Positions 1 to 8,007 of a stretch of DNA of 25,871 nt are shown here, in pieces. The notes below the pieces were generated by a model that saw nothing but the letters and a program-made list of their open reading frames with translations, made no database searches and had not been told where the DNA came from. The stretch's first letter is position 1. Every line of letters begins with the position of its first letter. The translations under genes were made by a program, and so were the position numbers. Origin of the DNA: Endozoicomonadaceae bacterium (lineage in GTDB: Bacteria; Pseudomonadota; Gammaproteobacteria; Pseudomonadales; Endozoicomonadaceae); assembly GCA_023146365.1 (NCBI GenBank), contig JAGLCE010000096.1, positions 1 through 25,871 on the forward strand, in the 5' to 3' direction.

Positions 1-421
1 GTCTGTTCAGTCTGTTCAGTCTGTTGAAAACTGGTTATGGATTCTTCTTGGGTATGATTTTCTGGCGTTTTAGTTGTTACATTTCTGCTGAATAGGTCGA
101 TAAAGCGATATAACAGATCTGACAGTTTATCTGACATACTTTTAAAGAATGTTTGTATCGTTACACAGAATTGGCGGAATTTTTTTTGTTGTTTGTCATT
201 AACGTTGCCTTTGTCTTCGTCTTGAAGGCAGCTGGAATGTGTCGTTGTTTTTGTAATATCGTAATTATTCATAATTATTTCCTTAGTGTCCTTAATGTTT
301 TTTTATTACATTTTGGTTCTAGTGATGCAAATGTCTATAACGTTAATTGTGAATTAGAATGGCGGATTCAATCTCTGCCACTCATCGTTGACCATGACGT
401 TCATGGTAACAAGTTTTCAGT

Positions 422-481
422 AATAATATTGTTGTATTTATTAACAATATTGTTGTATTTACTAACAATATTGTTGATTTA
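422..481. repeat. 21-bp tandem repeat with phased palindromes
   Basis: Three copies of a 21-bp unit (AATATTGTTGTATTTATTAAC and variants) begin at 425, 446 and 467, the last one partial. The perfect 12-bp palindrome AACAATATTGTT occurs at 443-454 and 464-475, and with one mismatch at 422-433. The 21-bp spacing is two helical turns, so all three sites face the same side of the DNA. This is seen directly. Whether they are protein-binding sites or only slippage products is not decidable here. Confidence 0.6.
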
Positions 482-493
482 GATTTTTTTTTC

Positions 494-538
494 ATAAAAA
501 TAAAAACAGAGGGCGAGCAGTGAGCAAATTATAGCTCG
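494..538 (-). terminator. Possible terminator of the SH3b-protein gene
   Basis: Read on the minus strand, just past the end of the SH3-domain gene, CGAGC (538-534) can pair with GCTCG (518-514) across a 15-base loop. It is followed by a T-rich stretch, the complement of 494-508. The stem is short, so this is a weak candidate. Confidence 0.3.
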
Positions 539-591
539 TTATTCCAGTGAGTGTATTTCTGGTTTAATCTGCCAAGGATGAATCAGTGGTA

Positions 592-1263
592 TTAGCTCCA
601 GTTGGATTTTTTCATTGGTTTCAGTAACGGGCCAAACAGTCCTAGCAGAACGCCCATCAATAAAGTCAGTGCACCGTAGAGGTACTCGCGTTGTTGTGTG
701 CTGTCTGACAGCTGCTGGTTTTCAGTCTGCAGGGTGTTGAGCTGCGCTTTCATTCGTTCATTGCTGACAACGAGTGTCTTGTTGCGGTTGTCGATCTTGA
801 GGCTATTGCCTGATATTTCACGGATGTGGTTCAGTTCCTGTTTCAGCGTTTGGATTTGCTGGTTGCTACTCTTCAGATTACCAGTCAGTTCTCGATTGCT
901 GCTTTCAGAGGCGGTCAGCAGAGTGCGATATTCCGTACTTTTCGATACCAGCTCTTTGTTTTTAGTAAGTATTTCTGTTAATTGATCCTTGGCGGGTAGT
1001 TCTTTCAGTAGGTATTGGGTGGGGATATAGCCTTCACTGCCAGAACGACTACGAACTTTGATATAGCTTTCGTCGCTGCCTGTAATCGGCAGCCCCAATA
1101 TTTCTAGGGGGGTGCCCGTTTTTAGTCCACGATGCAGAATCTTATATTGAGAGCTGGGACCTGAGCGTAGGGGAACATAGAGAATGTCGGAGACGTAGCG
1201 GGTCTCGGCTTGGATGACACTAGCCGCCATGATGGCCAGTAAAACAGGAATCACTCGTTTCAA
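592..1263 (-). CDS. TIGR04211-type SH3 domain protein (YgiM-like)
   Basis: About 223 residues in the order typical of the YgiM/TIGR04211 family: an N-terminal signal peptide (MKRVIPVLLAIMAASVIQAE), a bacterial SH3 domain (about residues 22-85, containing PLRSGPSSQY), a long Gln/Ser/Glu-rich coiled coil (about 90-190), one transmembrane helix (about 195-213) and a short basic tail. It should be anchored in the inner membrane with the SH3 part in the periplasm. Its molecular role is not established in the family. I start at the TTG at 1263, which has AGAGAA upstream and puts the signal peptide at the very N-terminus. The upstream TTG at 1296 would add 11 polar residues ahead of it. It lies downstream of yciB on the same strand, 132 bases away. 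Confidence 0.85.
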   Translation of the reverse strand: MKRVIPVLLAIMAASVIQAETRYVSDILYVPLRSGPSSQYKILHRGLKTGTPLEILGLPITGSDESYIKVRSRSGSEGYIPTQYLLKELPAKDQLTEILTKNKELVSKSTEYRTLLTASESSNRELTGNLKSSNQQIQTLKQELNHIREISGNSLKIDNRNKTLVVSNERMKAQLNTLQTENQQLSDSTQQREYLYGALTLLMGVLLGLFGPLLKPMKKSNWS

Positions 1264-1395
1264 TGTGATGTTCTCTATTGGGTTGTTAAAAAGCAACTAT
1301 ATCAATCTAATCATCAAAGCCATAGTGTGTTGATGAATGATGGAATTGAGTATACTTTATGATCCAGAGTCAGTGGAGCGAATGATCCTGTTTGT

Positions 1396-1989
1396 TCAGA
1401 TTGTTTTGTCACTGTTTTTCTGCTTCATATTCATATAGGGGGAAAGAAACATAAACTGGATGATAACAAACGTAAAGGTCAACCCTAGACTTCCGAATAC
1501 TTTGAAGTCCACCCAGATGGTTTCAAACGTAAATGCTACATAGAGGTTGGCGGCACCCAGCAGAATAAAAAATAGGACCCAACAGGTATTGAGGCGAGAC
1601 CAAATGATGTCAGGCAAGGTCATAGTATGGTCCAGCATACGTTGAATCATAGGCTTCTTACCGATGAATTGGCTGGACAGGAAGGCTAGACCGAAAATCC
1701 AGTTGACGATGGGAGCTTTCCATTTTAAATAGATCTCTTCATGAAAAAATAGTGTGAGGGAGCCGAACAGCAGTACTGCCAACAAGGTGATTATCTGGCT
1801 CTTTTCAAGGCTTCGATACTTCAGAAATATCAGCCCGTAAGTGATGACAGAAACGATAATCAGTATCATGGTGGCACTGAAGATGCCGCCGAACTCAAAC
1901 TCGTGGCCAGCCACAGTGACAAGCCTGGGGTCTATCTTATAGACAATGAAAAATGCCAATAATGGTAGGAAATCGATAAATTGCTTCAT
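1396..1989 (-). CDS. yciB: Septation protein A, YciB family inner-membrane protein
   Basis: 197 residues with about five or six hydrophobic helices. The start MKQFIDFLPLLAFF and the internal motifs GSLTLFFHEE (about 76-85), KKPMIQRML (about 111-119) and FKVFGSLGLT (about 162-171) match the YciB/IspZ family, which in E. coli is 179 residues. YciB is an inner-membrane protein tied to the cell-envelope and division machinery; loss in Shigella (IspZ) blocks septation and intercellular spread. The open frame extends to 2031, but the family begins at the MKQF methionine, so I start at 1989. It is divergent from the yciV-like gene, and the roughly 125 bases between them must hold both promoters. Confidence 0.9.
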   Translation of the reverse strand: MKQFIDFLPLLAFFIVYKIDPRLVTVAGHEFEFGGIFSATMILIIVSVITYGLIFLKYRSLEKSQIITLLAVLLFGSLTLFFHEEIYLKWKAPIVNWIFGLAFLSSQFIGKKPMIQRMLDHTMTLPDIIWSRLNTCWVLFFILLGAANLYVAFTFETIWVDFKVFGSLGLTFTFVIIQFMFLSPYMNMKQKNSDKTI

Positions 1990-2114
1990 GTTAAAATTGG
2001 TTCGTCCTGTTTTAAGTCTGCTACCATGCATTGCAAATTAGATGAATGATAATTAACAACATGGAATGAATGTGCTTAGTCTACAGGGTCTTGTCGTCAG
2101 GATAAAGAACACGG

Positions 2115-3029
2115 ATGTATAGTAACGTTGACCTACACTGTCATACTACAGCCTCAGATGGCGTACTTTCGCCTGTTCAGCTATTGGAACGAGCCAAGTC
2201 GAAGGGCGTGGATCTGCTGGCGATAACGGATCATGATACGGTGGCAGGCGTTAGACATCTGTTGTCGACGGTTGAGGATCCTGGGTTAATGCTGGTTGTG
2301 GGAATAGAGCTCTCTTGTCTTTGGGGAAATCAAGAGATTCACGTCGTAGGGTTGGGATTTTCGTTGGCGGAGTCTGGTGTTAATGAGTGTCTGATGCAGC
2401 AGCACAGTTCTCGCTGGAAGCGTTGTGAGCGTATAGCTGAAAAGGTTGCTCAGCGTTTGCCCGGGATAACTGCTGAACACGTGTTGGCAGGTGCCGTCTC
2501 TCTGGCCAGAAGTGCACAGATTTCTGCGGGGAGCGATTTTTTGCTGGGTCCGGACGAGCTGCAGATCGGCAGACCTCATTTCGCTGACTGGTTGATACGG
2601 GAAGGGAAGGTGGCTCACCGGGAGGCGGCGTTCAAAAAATACTTAGGTAACAAGCATATTGGAAATGCACGTTCTCACTGGCCTCATCTAACGACGGTTG
2701 TTGACTGGATACGAGCGTGGAAGGGGATCCCCGTGCTTGCACATCCGGGGAAATACAGGCTTACGGGGGTTAAGTTGCAGGCGTTGGCGGAAGATTTTGC
2801 TCATGCAGGCGGTCTGGCGCTTGAAGTGGTGGGGTGTTTGCAGCCTTGGGGGGAGCGCGACAAGCTGGTTGAATTGTGTGAGAAGTATCACTTTGCGGCT
2901 TCACTGGGCAGCGATTTTCATGGCCCTTGGTCAGAACGGGTGGAACTGGGGAGGCTAAAGCCGATCCCCGAGGGCTGTCAGCCTGTGTGGGAGCTGTTTG
3001 ATGACAGATATTTAGCCATTGCCTCTTGA
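2115..3029 (+). CDS. rnm: PHP-domain 5'-3' exoribonuclease RNase AM (YciV/TrpH)
   Basis: 304 residues, close to E. coli YciV (293). The PHP metal-site motifs are complete: H8-C-H10, D15, ITDHDT at 37-42, the GIE motif around E65, H76, GRPHFA at 152-157, LAHPGKY at 208-214 and GSDFHGP at 265-271. Known members are metal-dependent enzymes that trim 5' ends of rRNAs (RNase AM) and act on 3',5'-bis-phosphonucleotides and short RNA. AGGA at 2099-2102 precedes the ATG. It is first in the rightward cluster that continues with yciO 46 bases downstream, as in many gammaproteobacteria. Confidence 0.92.
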   Translation: MYSNVDLHCHTTASDGVLSPVQLLERAKSKGVDLLAITDHDTVAGVRHLLSTVEDPGLMLVVGIELSCLWGNQEIHVVGLGFSLAESGVNECLMQQHSSRWKRCERIAEKVAQRLPGITAEHVLAGAVSLARSAQISAGSDFLLGPDELQIGRPHFADWLIREGKVAHREAAFKKYLGNKHIGNARSHWPHLTTVVDWIRAWKGIPVLAHPGKYRLTGVKLQALAEDFAHAGGLALEVVGCLQPWGERDKLVELCEKYHFAASLGSDFHGPWSERVELGRLKPIPEGCQPVWELFDDRYLAIAS

Positions 3030-3075
3030 ATCGTCTTATAATTGCAGTTCACCTTTCACAAATTGAAGCATTGTC

Positions 3076-3699
3076 GTGAGCCAGTTTTTTCAAGTTCATT
3101 CCGATAACCCCCAGCCATTTCTGGTTCAGCAGGCGGTTGGCATTGTTCAATCCGGTGGTGTTATTGTTTATCCCACTGATTCTACTTATGCACTGGGCTG
3201 TCGTCTGGGGGAAAAGAAAGCGATTGAGCGTATTCGACGGATCCGACAGTTGCCTGATCGGCATAATTTCACGCTGGTCTGTCGTGATCTATCCGAGCTG
3301 GCGACCTATGCGATAGTTGACAACAGGACGTATCGATTCCTGAAAAACAAGACACCGGGTGCCTGGGTCTTCATCCTGAAGGCGACCCATCAGGTGCCGC
3401 GGCTGATGTTGCACCCCAAGCGTCGGACGATTGGCCTCCGAGTACCTGACAACGCCATTGCCCAAGCGTTGCTGGCAAAGATGGGGGGCGCGCTGGTCAG
3501 TACCACGTTGACCCTGCCGGGTGATGAGTACCCTCTGGTTGATCCTTATGAAATTCGCCAAATGTTGGAACATCAGGTGGATCTGGTCATTGATGGCGGC
3601 TACTGCGGTGTCACGTTAACCAGTGTGATTAGCTTGACTGAAGGTACGATGAAAATTCTGCGTCATGGTAAGGAGGATACGACAGAACTGTCTGATTAA
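3076..3699 (+). CDS. yciO: YciO, Sua5/YrdC-family protein
   Basis: 207 residues, the same size as E. coli YciO (206), with the same N-terminus (MSQFF) and conserved blocks VIVYPTDSTYALGC (about 33-46), RIRQLPDRHNFTL (about 53-65), RRTIGLRVP (about 116-124), STTLTLPG (about 142-149) and VDLVIDGGYCG (about 168-178). The Sua5/YrdC fold binds ATP and L-threonylcarbamoyl-AMP. YrdC/TsaC uses it for the t6A37 modification of tRNA, while the YciO paralogue has only weak activity of that kind and an unsettled role. The start codon is GTG at 3076 with a weak GAAG upstream; the family N-terminus decides it. It is probably co-transcribed with the RNase AM gene. Confidence 0.92.
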   Translation: MSQFFQVHSDNPQPFLVQQAVGIVQSGGVIVYPTDSTYALGCRLGEKKAIERIRRIRQLPDRHNFTLVCRDLSELATYAIVDNRTYRFLKNKTPGAWVFILKATHQVPRLMLHPKRRTIGLRVPDNAIAQALLAKMGGALVSTTLTLPGDEYPLVDPYEIRQMLEHQVDLVIDGGYCGVTLTSVISLTEGTMKILRHGKEDTTELSD

Positions 3700-3857
3700 T
3701 CAGTATCTATTCAATCAAAGGTGCCGGAATATACAGAATTACATCTATTGTTAGCCATAATGACACATTGATCATGGTTGGGATCGGTGTTTAGTTATAA
3801 CAATAAAGGCGGGATAATAGGCGTGAGTGAGATCTTTCTTGCCGTTAGGATATGGGT

Positions 3858-4706
3858 ATGGATGTAGATATTATTGATCGATCGACAGTGTTAAATGAGC
3901 CAGCGAATCCTGATGATGGCGCTCTAGAGCGAAGAATGCACATTGCGACATTTCGAGGTAAAGTGTTTAGTAAGCTACCGGATGATCTTTATATTCCGCC
4001 GGAAGCATTGGAAGTGTTTCTGGAAGCGTTTGAAGGACCACTGGATCTTCTGCTCTATCTGATCAAGCGGAATAACGTGGATATTATTGAGATGCCTGTG
4101 GCCGACATCACCCGACAATACATGAGTTATGTTGATATGATGCAGGCCAGCCAGTTTGAGCTGGCGGCTGAATATTTGGTTATGGCTGCGACTTTGGCCG
4201 AGATTAAGTCCAGAATGCTGCTGCCTCGGCAGACGTTGATTGAAGATGAAGAAGAGGATCCTCGGGCAGCGTTGATTCGCCGACTCCGAGAGTATGAGCG
4301 CTTCAAGAGGGTCGCAGAAGATCTGGATGTTATACCGAGACAGGATCGGGATTATTATCTGGCCAGTGCCGAACCACCCATACTGGACAAGCGGGAGGTC
4401 TATCCCGAAGTGGATTTGCGGGAGATGTTGCTGGCGTTGTCAGACGTGCTGGGTCGTGCGGATCTTTTTGAAGGTCACCAGATAAAGAGAGAGGCGCTCT
4501 CTACCCGTGAGCGAATGGTTCAGGTATTGAATCGGTTGACGTTAGATGGTTTTACCCCATTTATTGCGCTGTTAACGGCAGAGGAGGGGCGTATGGGCGT
4601 TGTTGTCACATTCTTGGCTATTATGGAATTAATGAAAGAATCCCTAGTTGATCTAGTTCAGACCGAGGATTTTGGACCCATTCATGTCAAGGCTCGCACT
4701 GAATGA
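3858..4706 (+). CDS. scpA: Segregation and condensation protein A (ScpA)
   Basis: 282 residues. The kleisin N-terminal motif FEGPLDLLLYLI is at about 58-69, followed by the helical stretch that includes the AAEYLVMAATLAEIKSRMLLP block and a C-terminal winged-helix region ending near VTFLAIMELMKE. ScpA bridges the two heads of SMC and recruits ScpB to form bacterial condensin. About 50 residues precede the kleisin motif, as in pseudomonad ScpA. I use the ATG at 3858 because AGGA ends 7 bases before it; the ATG at 3852 lies only one base from the same site. It overlaps scpB by four bases (ATGA), which implies coupled translation. Confidence 0.93.
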   Translation: MDVDIIDRSTVLNEPANPDDGALERRMHIATFRGKVFSKLPDDLYIPPEALEVFLEAFEGPLDLLLYLIKRNNVDIIEMPVADITRQYMSYVDMMQASQFELAAEYLVMAATLAEIKSRMLLPRQTLIEDEEEDPRAALIRRLREYERFKRVAEDLDVIPRQDRDYYLASAEPPILDKREVYPEVDLREMLLALSDVLGRADLFEGHQIKREALSTRERMVQVLNRLTLDGFTPFIALLTAEEGRMGVVVTFLAIMELMKESLVDLVQTEDFGPIHVKARTE

Positions 4707-5605
4707 ATAACGCAGAAATACCGGTAACGTTGATTCTGGAAGGTGTATTATTGGCTGCCGGTAGACCACTGAGTCTGGAGCAACTAGCCCAGTTGTTTGA
4801 TGAGTACGAGCGTCCAGATAAATCAACACTGAAAGCTGCGCTGGCGGAGATTGCAATTAATTGCGAAGGGCGTGGTTTTGAATTGAAAGAAGTGGCCAGT
4901 GGGTGGCGTTTTCAAGTGCTGCAATCGCTTAATCCATGGGTCGGACGGCTATGGGAAGAGAAACCACAGAGGTATACACGGGCTCTGCTGGAAACGCTGG
5001 TACTGGTGGCGTATCGACAACCGACTACTCGAGGCGAAATTGAAGATATTCGTGGTGTTAGTGTCAGCTCCAACATCATGCGAACCTTGCAGGAACGTGA
5101 GTGGGTGCGTATCGTGGGACACAGAGATGTTCCGGGTCGGCCGGCCATGTTTGCAACTACTTGGCAGTTTCTCGATTATTTTAATCTGAAGAGTCTTGAT
5201 GAGTTACCGTCGTTAGGTGAGACTCGGAGCTTGGATGAGATGGCCTCATCACTTGAAGAGGGTGTGTCTGAGTTACCGAAAATTGCTCAGCAAGTCTTGC
5301 AGGGGTTAGAGCCTGATGTGGAAGAGATGGTTGTCGATAGTGAGCAGGATGCTGCTGCTCCATCGCTGGTCGAAATGGCTCATCAGTTTCAGGAAGAGAG
5401 CGAGAAAAATGTTGCGCGTCTGTTTTCGGAGCTGGATGATCTTGAAGATGGACTGAAGACTGACTTCAACGATTTAGCTCCTAGATATCAGGAGGCTGAG
5501 AACGATGTTCAATCTGACGAAGCGGTGAGTGTCAAGATAAGTTACGATACGTCTGCGAGCGTTAATGAGTCTCAGTCATCCGAATCGCAAGAAGAGGAGA
5601 GTTAA
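4703..5605 (+). CDS. scpB: Segregation and condensation protein B (ScpB)
   Basis: 300 residues. The first 165 or so hold the two winged-helix domains of ScpB: LILEGVLLAAGRPLS near the start, RYTRALLETLVLVAYRQP at about 88-105, then EIEDIRGVSVSSNIMRTL. ScpB binds ScpA as a dimer in the SMC complex. Residues from about 170 to 300 form a long, strongly acidic Ser/Glu/Asp/Gln-rich tail with no fold I recognise. Many ScpB proteins end near 190-200 residues, though gammaproteobacterial ones can be extended. The start overlaps scpA by four bases. AGAAGAG at the stop codon can pair with CTCTTCT at 5608-5614, but no T-run follows, so I do not call a terminator. Confidence 0.93.
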   Translation: MNNAEIPVTLILEGVLLAAGRPLSLEQLAQLFDEYERPDKSTLKAALAEIAINCEGRGFELKEVASGWRFQVLQSLNPWVGRLWEEKPQRYTRALLETLVLVAYRQPTTRGEIEDIRGVSVSSNIMRTLQEREWVRIVGHRDVPGRPAMFATTWQFLDYFNLKSLDELPSLGETRSLDEMASSLEEGVSELPKIAQQVLQGLEPDVEEMVVDSEQDAAAPSLVEMAHQFQEESEKNVARLFSELDDLEDGLKTDFNDLAPRYQEAENDVQSDEAVSVKISYDTSASVNESQSSESQEEES

Positions 5606-5700
5606 CGCTCTTCTATTGCAGATTACTGGGATTGGCATGTCTTTGGATTTAAATTAACTGAGGCGCTAGAAAAGAGTGCTCTATATCTCTGCGGTAAATT

Positions 5701-6077
5701 ACATTGCTATGCAAAGAATATAACCATTCATTGCTGTTTTTGAGCAATGACTTAACCTGTACTGGCGAAGACATTGTCGCGTTTTACAGGCAGCGCTGGT
5801 CGATTGGATTGTTTTTTTAATGGATCAAACAGAACCTCAACATCAAGACGTTCTTTGGGCGCAGTGAAAATGCAGGACTGATTCAGATGTTGATTGCATC
5901 TCAATCAGTTACGTATTGCTCAAATGGGTGGTATCTCAAGAATGCTTGTCACTTTTTCTGCAGTAGCTCAGTCGACTTCATAAGCGTCGTGAATTTGACC
6001 GCTTGTCGATCAATTTACGACCTGTTTACACCCGATTGTTGGCGTGGAACATTCGAGAAACCTTCGTCAGATTTTAG
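5701..6077 (+). pseudogene. IS4-family transposase, C-terminal fossil
   Basis: Translating 5701-5900 gives LLFLSND, then FYRQRWSIGLFF*WIKQNL and FFGRSENA. This matches the C-terminal YREK region of IS4-family transposases. The signature Glu is now Gly (GGA) and a Lys codon has become TAA at 5818-5820. Near 5900 the frame shifts by one and homology continues as SYVLLKWVVSQECLSLFLQ*LSR, then RLLAWNIRETFVRF, stopping at TAG 6075-6077. Only the last third of the gene is present, with at least two stops and one frameshift, so it is dead. It separates scpB from rluB, which are normally adjacent in this cluster. The remaining bases of the 5606-6122 gap show nothing else. Confidence 0.8.
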
Positions 6078-6122
6078 GCAATCGGACATTTTTGATGCTT
6101 AACCAGATAGTAGCGAGTAGTA

Positions 6123-7019
6123 ATGATGATAGCAGAGATTAATGATATCGAAACGCCGTTGACCGGCGAACGGTTGCAGAAATTGTTGGCTCGCCAGGGG
6201 CTGGGTTCAAGGCGTGAGATTGAACGATGGATTGTTAGTGGTCGTGTGACGATCAATGGCGATAAGGCGGTGCTGGGTGCCAAGGTTATCGGAACAGAGG
6301 AGATTCGTCTTGATGGCCGTTATGTCAAGTATCAGATGGCTAGAGTCTGTCGTGTATTAGCCTATAACAAGCCGGAAGGTGAGGTTTGTACCCGTCATGA
6401 TGCGGATAGACGGCCGACCGTCTTTGATCGCTTGCCAACGTTAAAGGGGGAGCGTTGGATGAGTGTTGGCCGGTTGGATATCAATACCTCAGGTCTGTTA
6501 CTGTTTACCACCGATGGCGAACTGGCCAACCGTCTGATGCATCCTTCCCACCAGATTGAGCGTGAATATGCGGTGCGTGTTTTCGGTGATATCACCCAAG
6601 ATAAAATTAATCATCTGTTCAATGGTGTTAAATTGGAGGATGGTTTGGCTAGGTTTACCGATATTGTTGATAGTGGTGGAGAGGGGCGGAATCGTTGGTT
6701 TCATGTCTGTCTGCGGGAAGGGCGCAATCGGGAAGTGCGTCGGCTGTGGGAATCCCAAGAGTTAGCCGTTAATCGTCTGAAGCGTGTTCGTTATGGCAGT
6801 ATTATCATCCCTGATCATCTGCGACAGGGACAGTGGCATGAGCTTGATCAAGCGACAGTTGATTCACTGTCTGTGCTGGTGGGTCTTGAGCCGGTGAAAG
6901 TGACTATCAACAGCAGTCGTGAAGAGAATGTGCGAATGAAGCGCCTGCAAGGCAAGCGGGTTACACCGGTCTATCGTAAAAAACGAACGCTTCCATCTAC
7001 TGCTCGGTCAACACGTTGA
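6123..7019 (+). CDS. rluB: 23S rRNA pseudouridine(2605) synthase RluB
   Basis: 298 residues. An S4 RNA-binding domain (about 17-65, with LQKLLARQGLGSRREIE) is followed by the RsuA/RluB/E/F catalytic domain. The catalytic motif GRLDINTSG places the nucleophile at D119. LAYNKPEGEVCTRHD and EGRNREVRRLWE are typical of RluB, and the basic C-terminal tail also fits. RluB makes pseudouridine 2605 in 23S rRNA during ribosome assembly. The gene closes the conserved scpA-scpB-rluB cluster but is here detached from scpB by the IS4 fossil. Two ATGs in a row (6123 and 6126) are possible starts, with only a weak GAG upstream. Confidence 0.93.
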   Translation: MMIAEINDIETPLTGERLQKLLARQGLGSRREIERWIVSGRVTINGDKAVLGAKVIGTEEIRLDGRYVKYQMARVCRVLAYNKPEGEVCTRHDADRRPTVFDRLPTLKGERWMSVGRLDINTSGLLLFTTDGELANRLMHPSHQIEREYAVRVFGDITQDKINHLFNGVKLEDGLARFTDIVDSGGEGRNRWFHVCLREGRNREVRRLWESQELAVNRLKRVRYGSIIIPDHLRQGQWHELDQATVDSLSVLVGLEPVKVTINSSREENVRMKRLQGKRVTPVYRKKRTLPSTARSTR

Positions 7020-7043
7020 CAATACCGTACTGTCGTGTTGTTT
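7009..7043 (+). terminator. Weak stem-loop after rluB
   Basis: CAACACG (7009-7015) pairs with CGTGTTG (7034-7040) across an 18-base loop and is followed by only three Ts. It overlaps the rluB stop and could end the transcript, but the loop is long. Confidence 0.3.
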
Positions 7044-7399
7044 ATCCTCAATCTACGTCTCTAATACAGGTCGTGTCAGCTATCTTCTGCTGACTTTGTT
7101 TCGGCTCCTCTTGTTTCAGATATGGTATCGCTTATCCGATGCTTGTTTCTCTGCTGATTGAAAAATGGCTGATGACAGAAATGGGTCGTATCCGCTAAAT
7201 ATCAGGTTGGTAATGTGGATGAAGGTTGCCAGTCACTGGATGCGTTACTTCTCGTTTCTATCTGTATCACATGATCGTTTTAATAGGTCGTGTTCTACCC
7301 AGTTAAATTAAGCCTGATAGGTTGGATATCTGGTGACAGTCCTTGTTATTTCTTAGGTTGAGCAGTGTTGGCACGAAGTCTGTATTGATATGAGCAAGG
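7044..7399. other. Intergenic stretch without recognisable content
   Basis: No open frame with coding character, no RNA gene and no clear repeat. Stops are frequent in all frames. Some short translations look transposase-like, but I cannot place them in a family. Confidence 0.5.
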
Positions 7400-7767
7400 G
7401 ATAGAGCAAAGGATGCTCGGCAGGAGTCAGGTTTGATATCGGTTCCATGGAGGAACCTCGGAGCATGGATGCTCCACCATTTATAAAGGCAGAGGATAGA
7501 GCAAAGGATGCTCGGCAGGAGTCAGGTTTGAGATCGGTTCCATGGAGGAACCTCGGAGCATGGATGCTCCACCATTTATAAAGGCAGAGGATAGAGCAAA
7601 GGATGCTCGGCAGGAGTCAGGTTTGATACCCGTTCCATGGAGGAACCTCGGAGCATGGATGCTCCACCATTTATAAAGGCAGAGGATAGAGCAAAGGATG
7701 CTCGGCAAGAGTCAGGTTTGATATCGGTTCCATGGAGGAACCTCGGAGCATGGATGCTCCACCATTA
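7400..7767. repeat. Four 95-bp tandem repeats with three inverted repeats each
   Basis: Copies begin at 7400, 7495, 7590 and 7685; the last ends at 7767 after about 83 bases. They differ at only a few bases (for example GATATCGG, GAGATCGG and GATACCCG at one spot, and GGCAAGAG for GGCAGGAG in the last copy). Each unit holds three inverted repeats, given for copy 1: GAGCA-N5-TGCTC (7404-7418), GGTTCC-N5-GGAACC (7441-7457), and the 16-bp near-palindrome GGAGCATGGATGCTCC (7460-7475). The unit length is not a multiple of three, so the reading frame changes from copy to copy; this argues against a repeat protein. It lies about 240 bases upstream of the aminotransferase start. Confidence 0.9.
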
Positions 7768-8007
7768 TTTTCTTTCTTCATAGCACCCATTAAATATCGC
7801 GAATTTCAGTCCAGTGGGCTGAAAAGCGGAGACTACTTTGAGTCGCTGACTCGTGGGTTCCTGCTATTCTGTGAATCATGTAGTATTACGTCGAATGACA
7901 CCGTAGTGTGCTAATTCGTTATGCAATAAATCAGTTTGTCTGGCTGGAAGTCGTCTAATTCTGGATGTCTGGATGATGCGCTTCCCAAAAATAGAGAGGA
8001 TATCAGC

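Larger units (their letters stand above)
1..591. other. AT-rich intergenic region with short tandem repeats
   Basis: No convincing gene lies here. The stretch starts with three copies of the 9-mer GTCTGTTCA (last copy with one change) at 1-27. It ends with a three-copy 21-bp repeat and a possible terminator, listed separately. A TTG-started open frame at 153-482 has no usable ribosome site, is made of low-complexity hydrophobic residues, and its C-terminal LLYLLTILLYLLTILL pattern is only the translation of the 21-bp repeat, so I do not call it a gene. Confidence 0.6.

Noticed and set aside
153..482. 109-residue hydrophobic open frame
   Set aside because: TTG start without ribosome site, low-complexity residues, and its end is the translation of a 21-bp repeat.
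7481..7708. Minus-strand repeat protein in the 95-bp array
   Set aside because: The unit is not a multiple of three, so successive copies are read in different frames; no ribosome site.
7400..7767. CRISPR array
   Set aside because: The 95-bp units abut with no unique spacers, and no cas gene is near.
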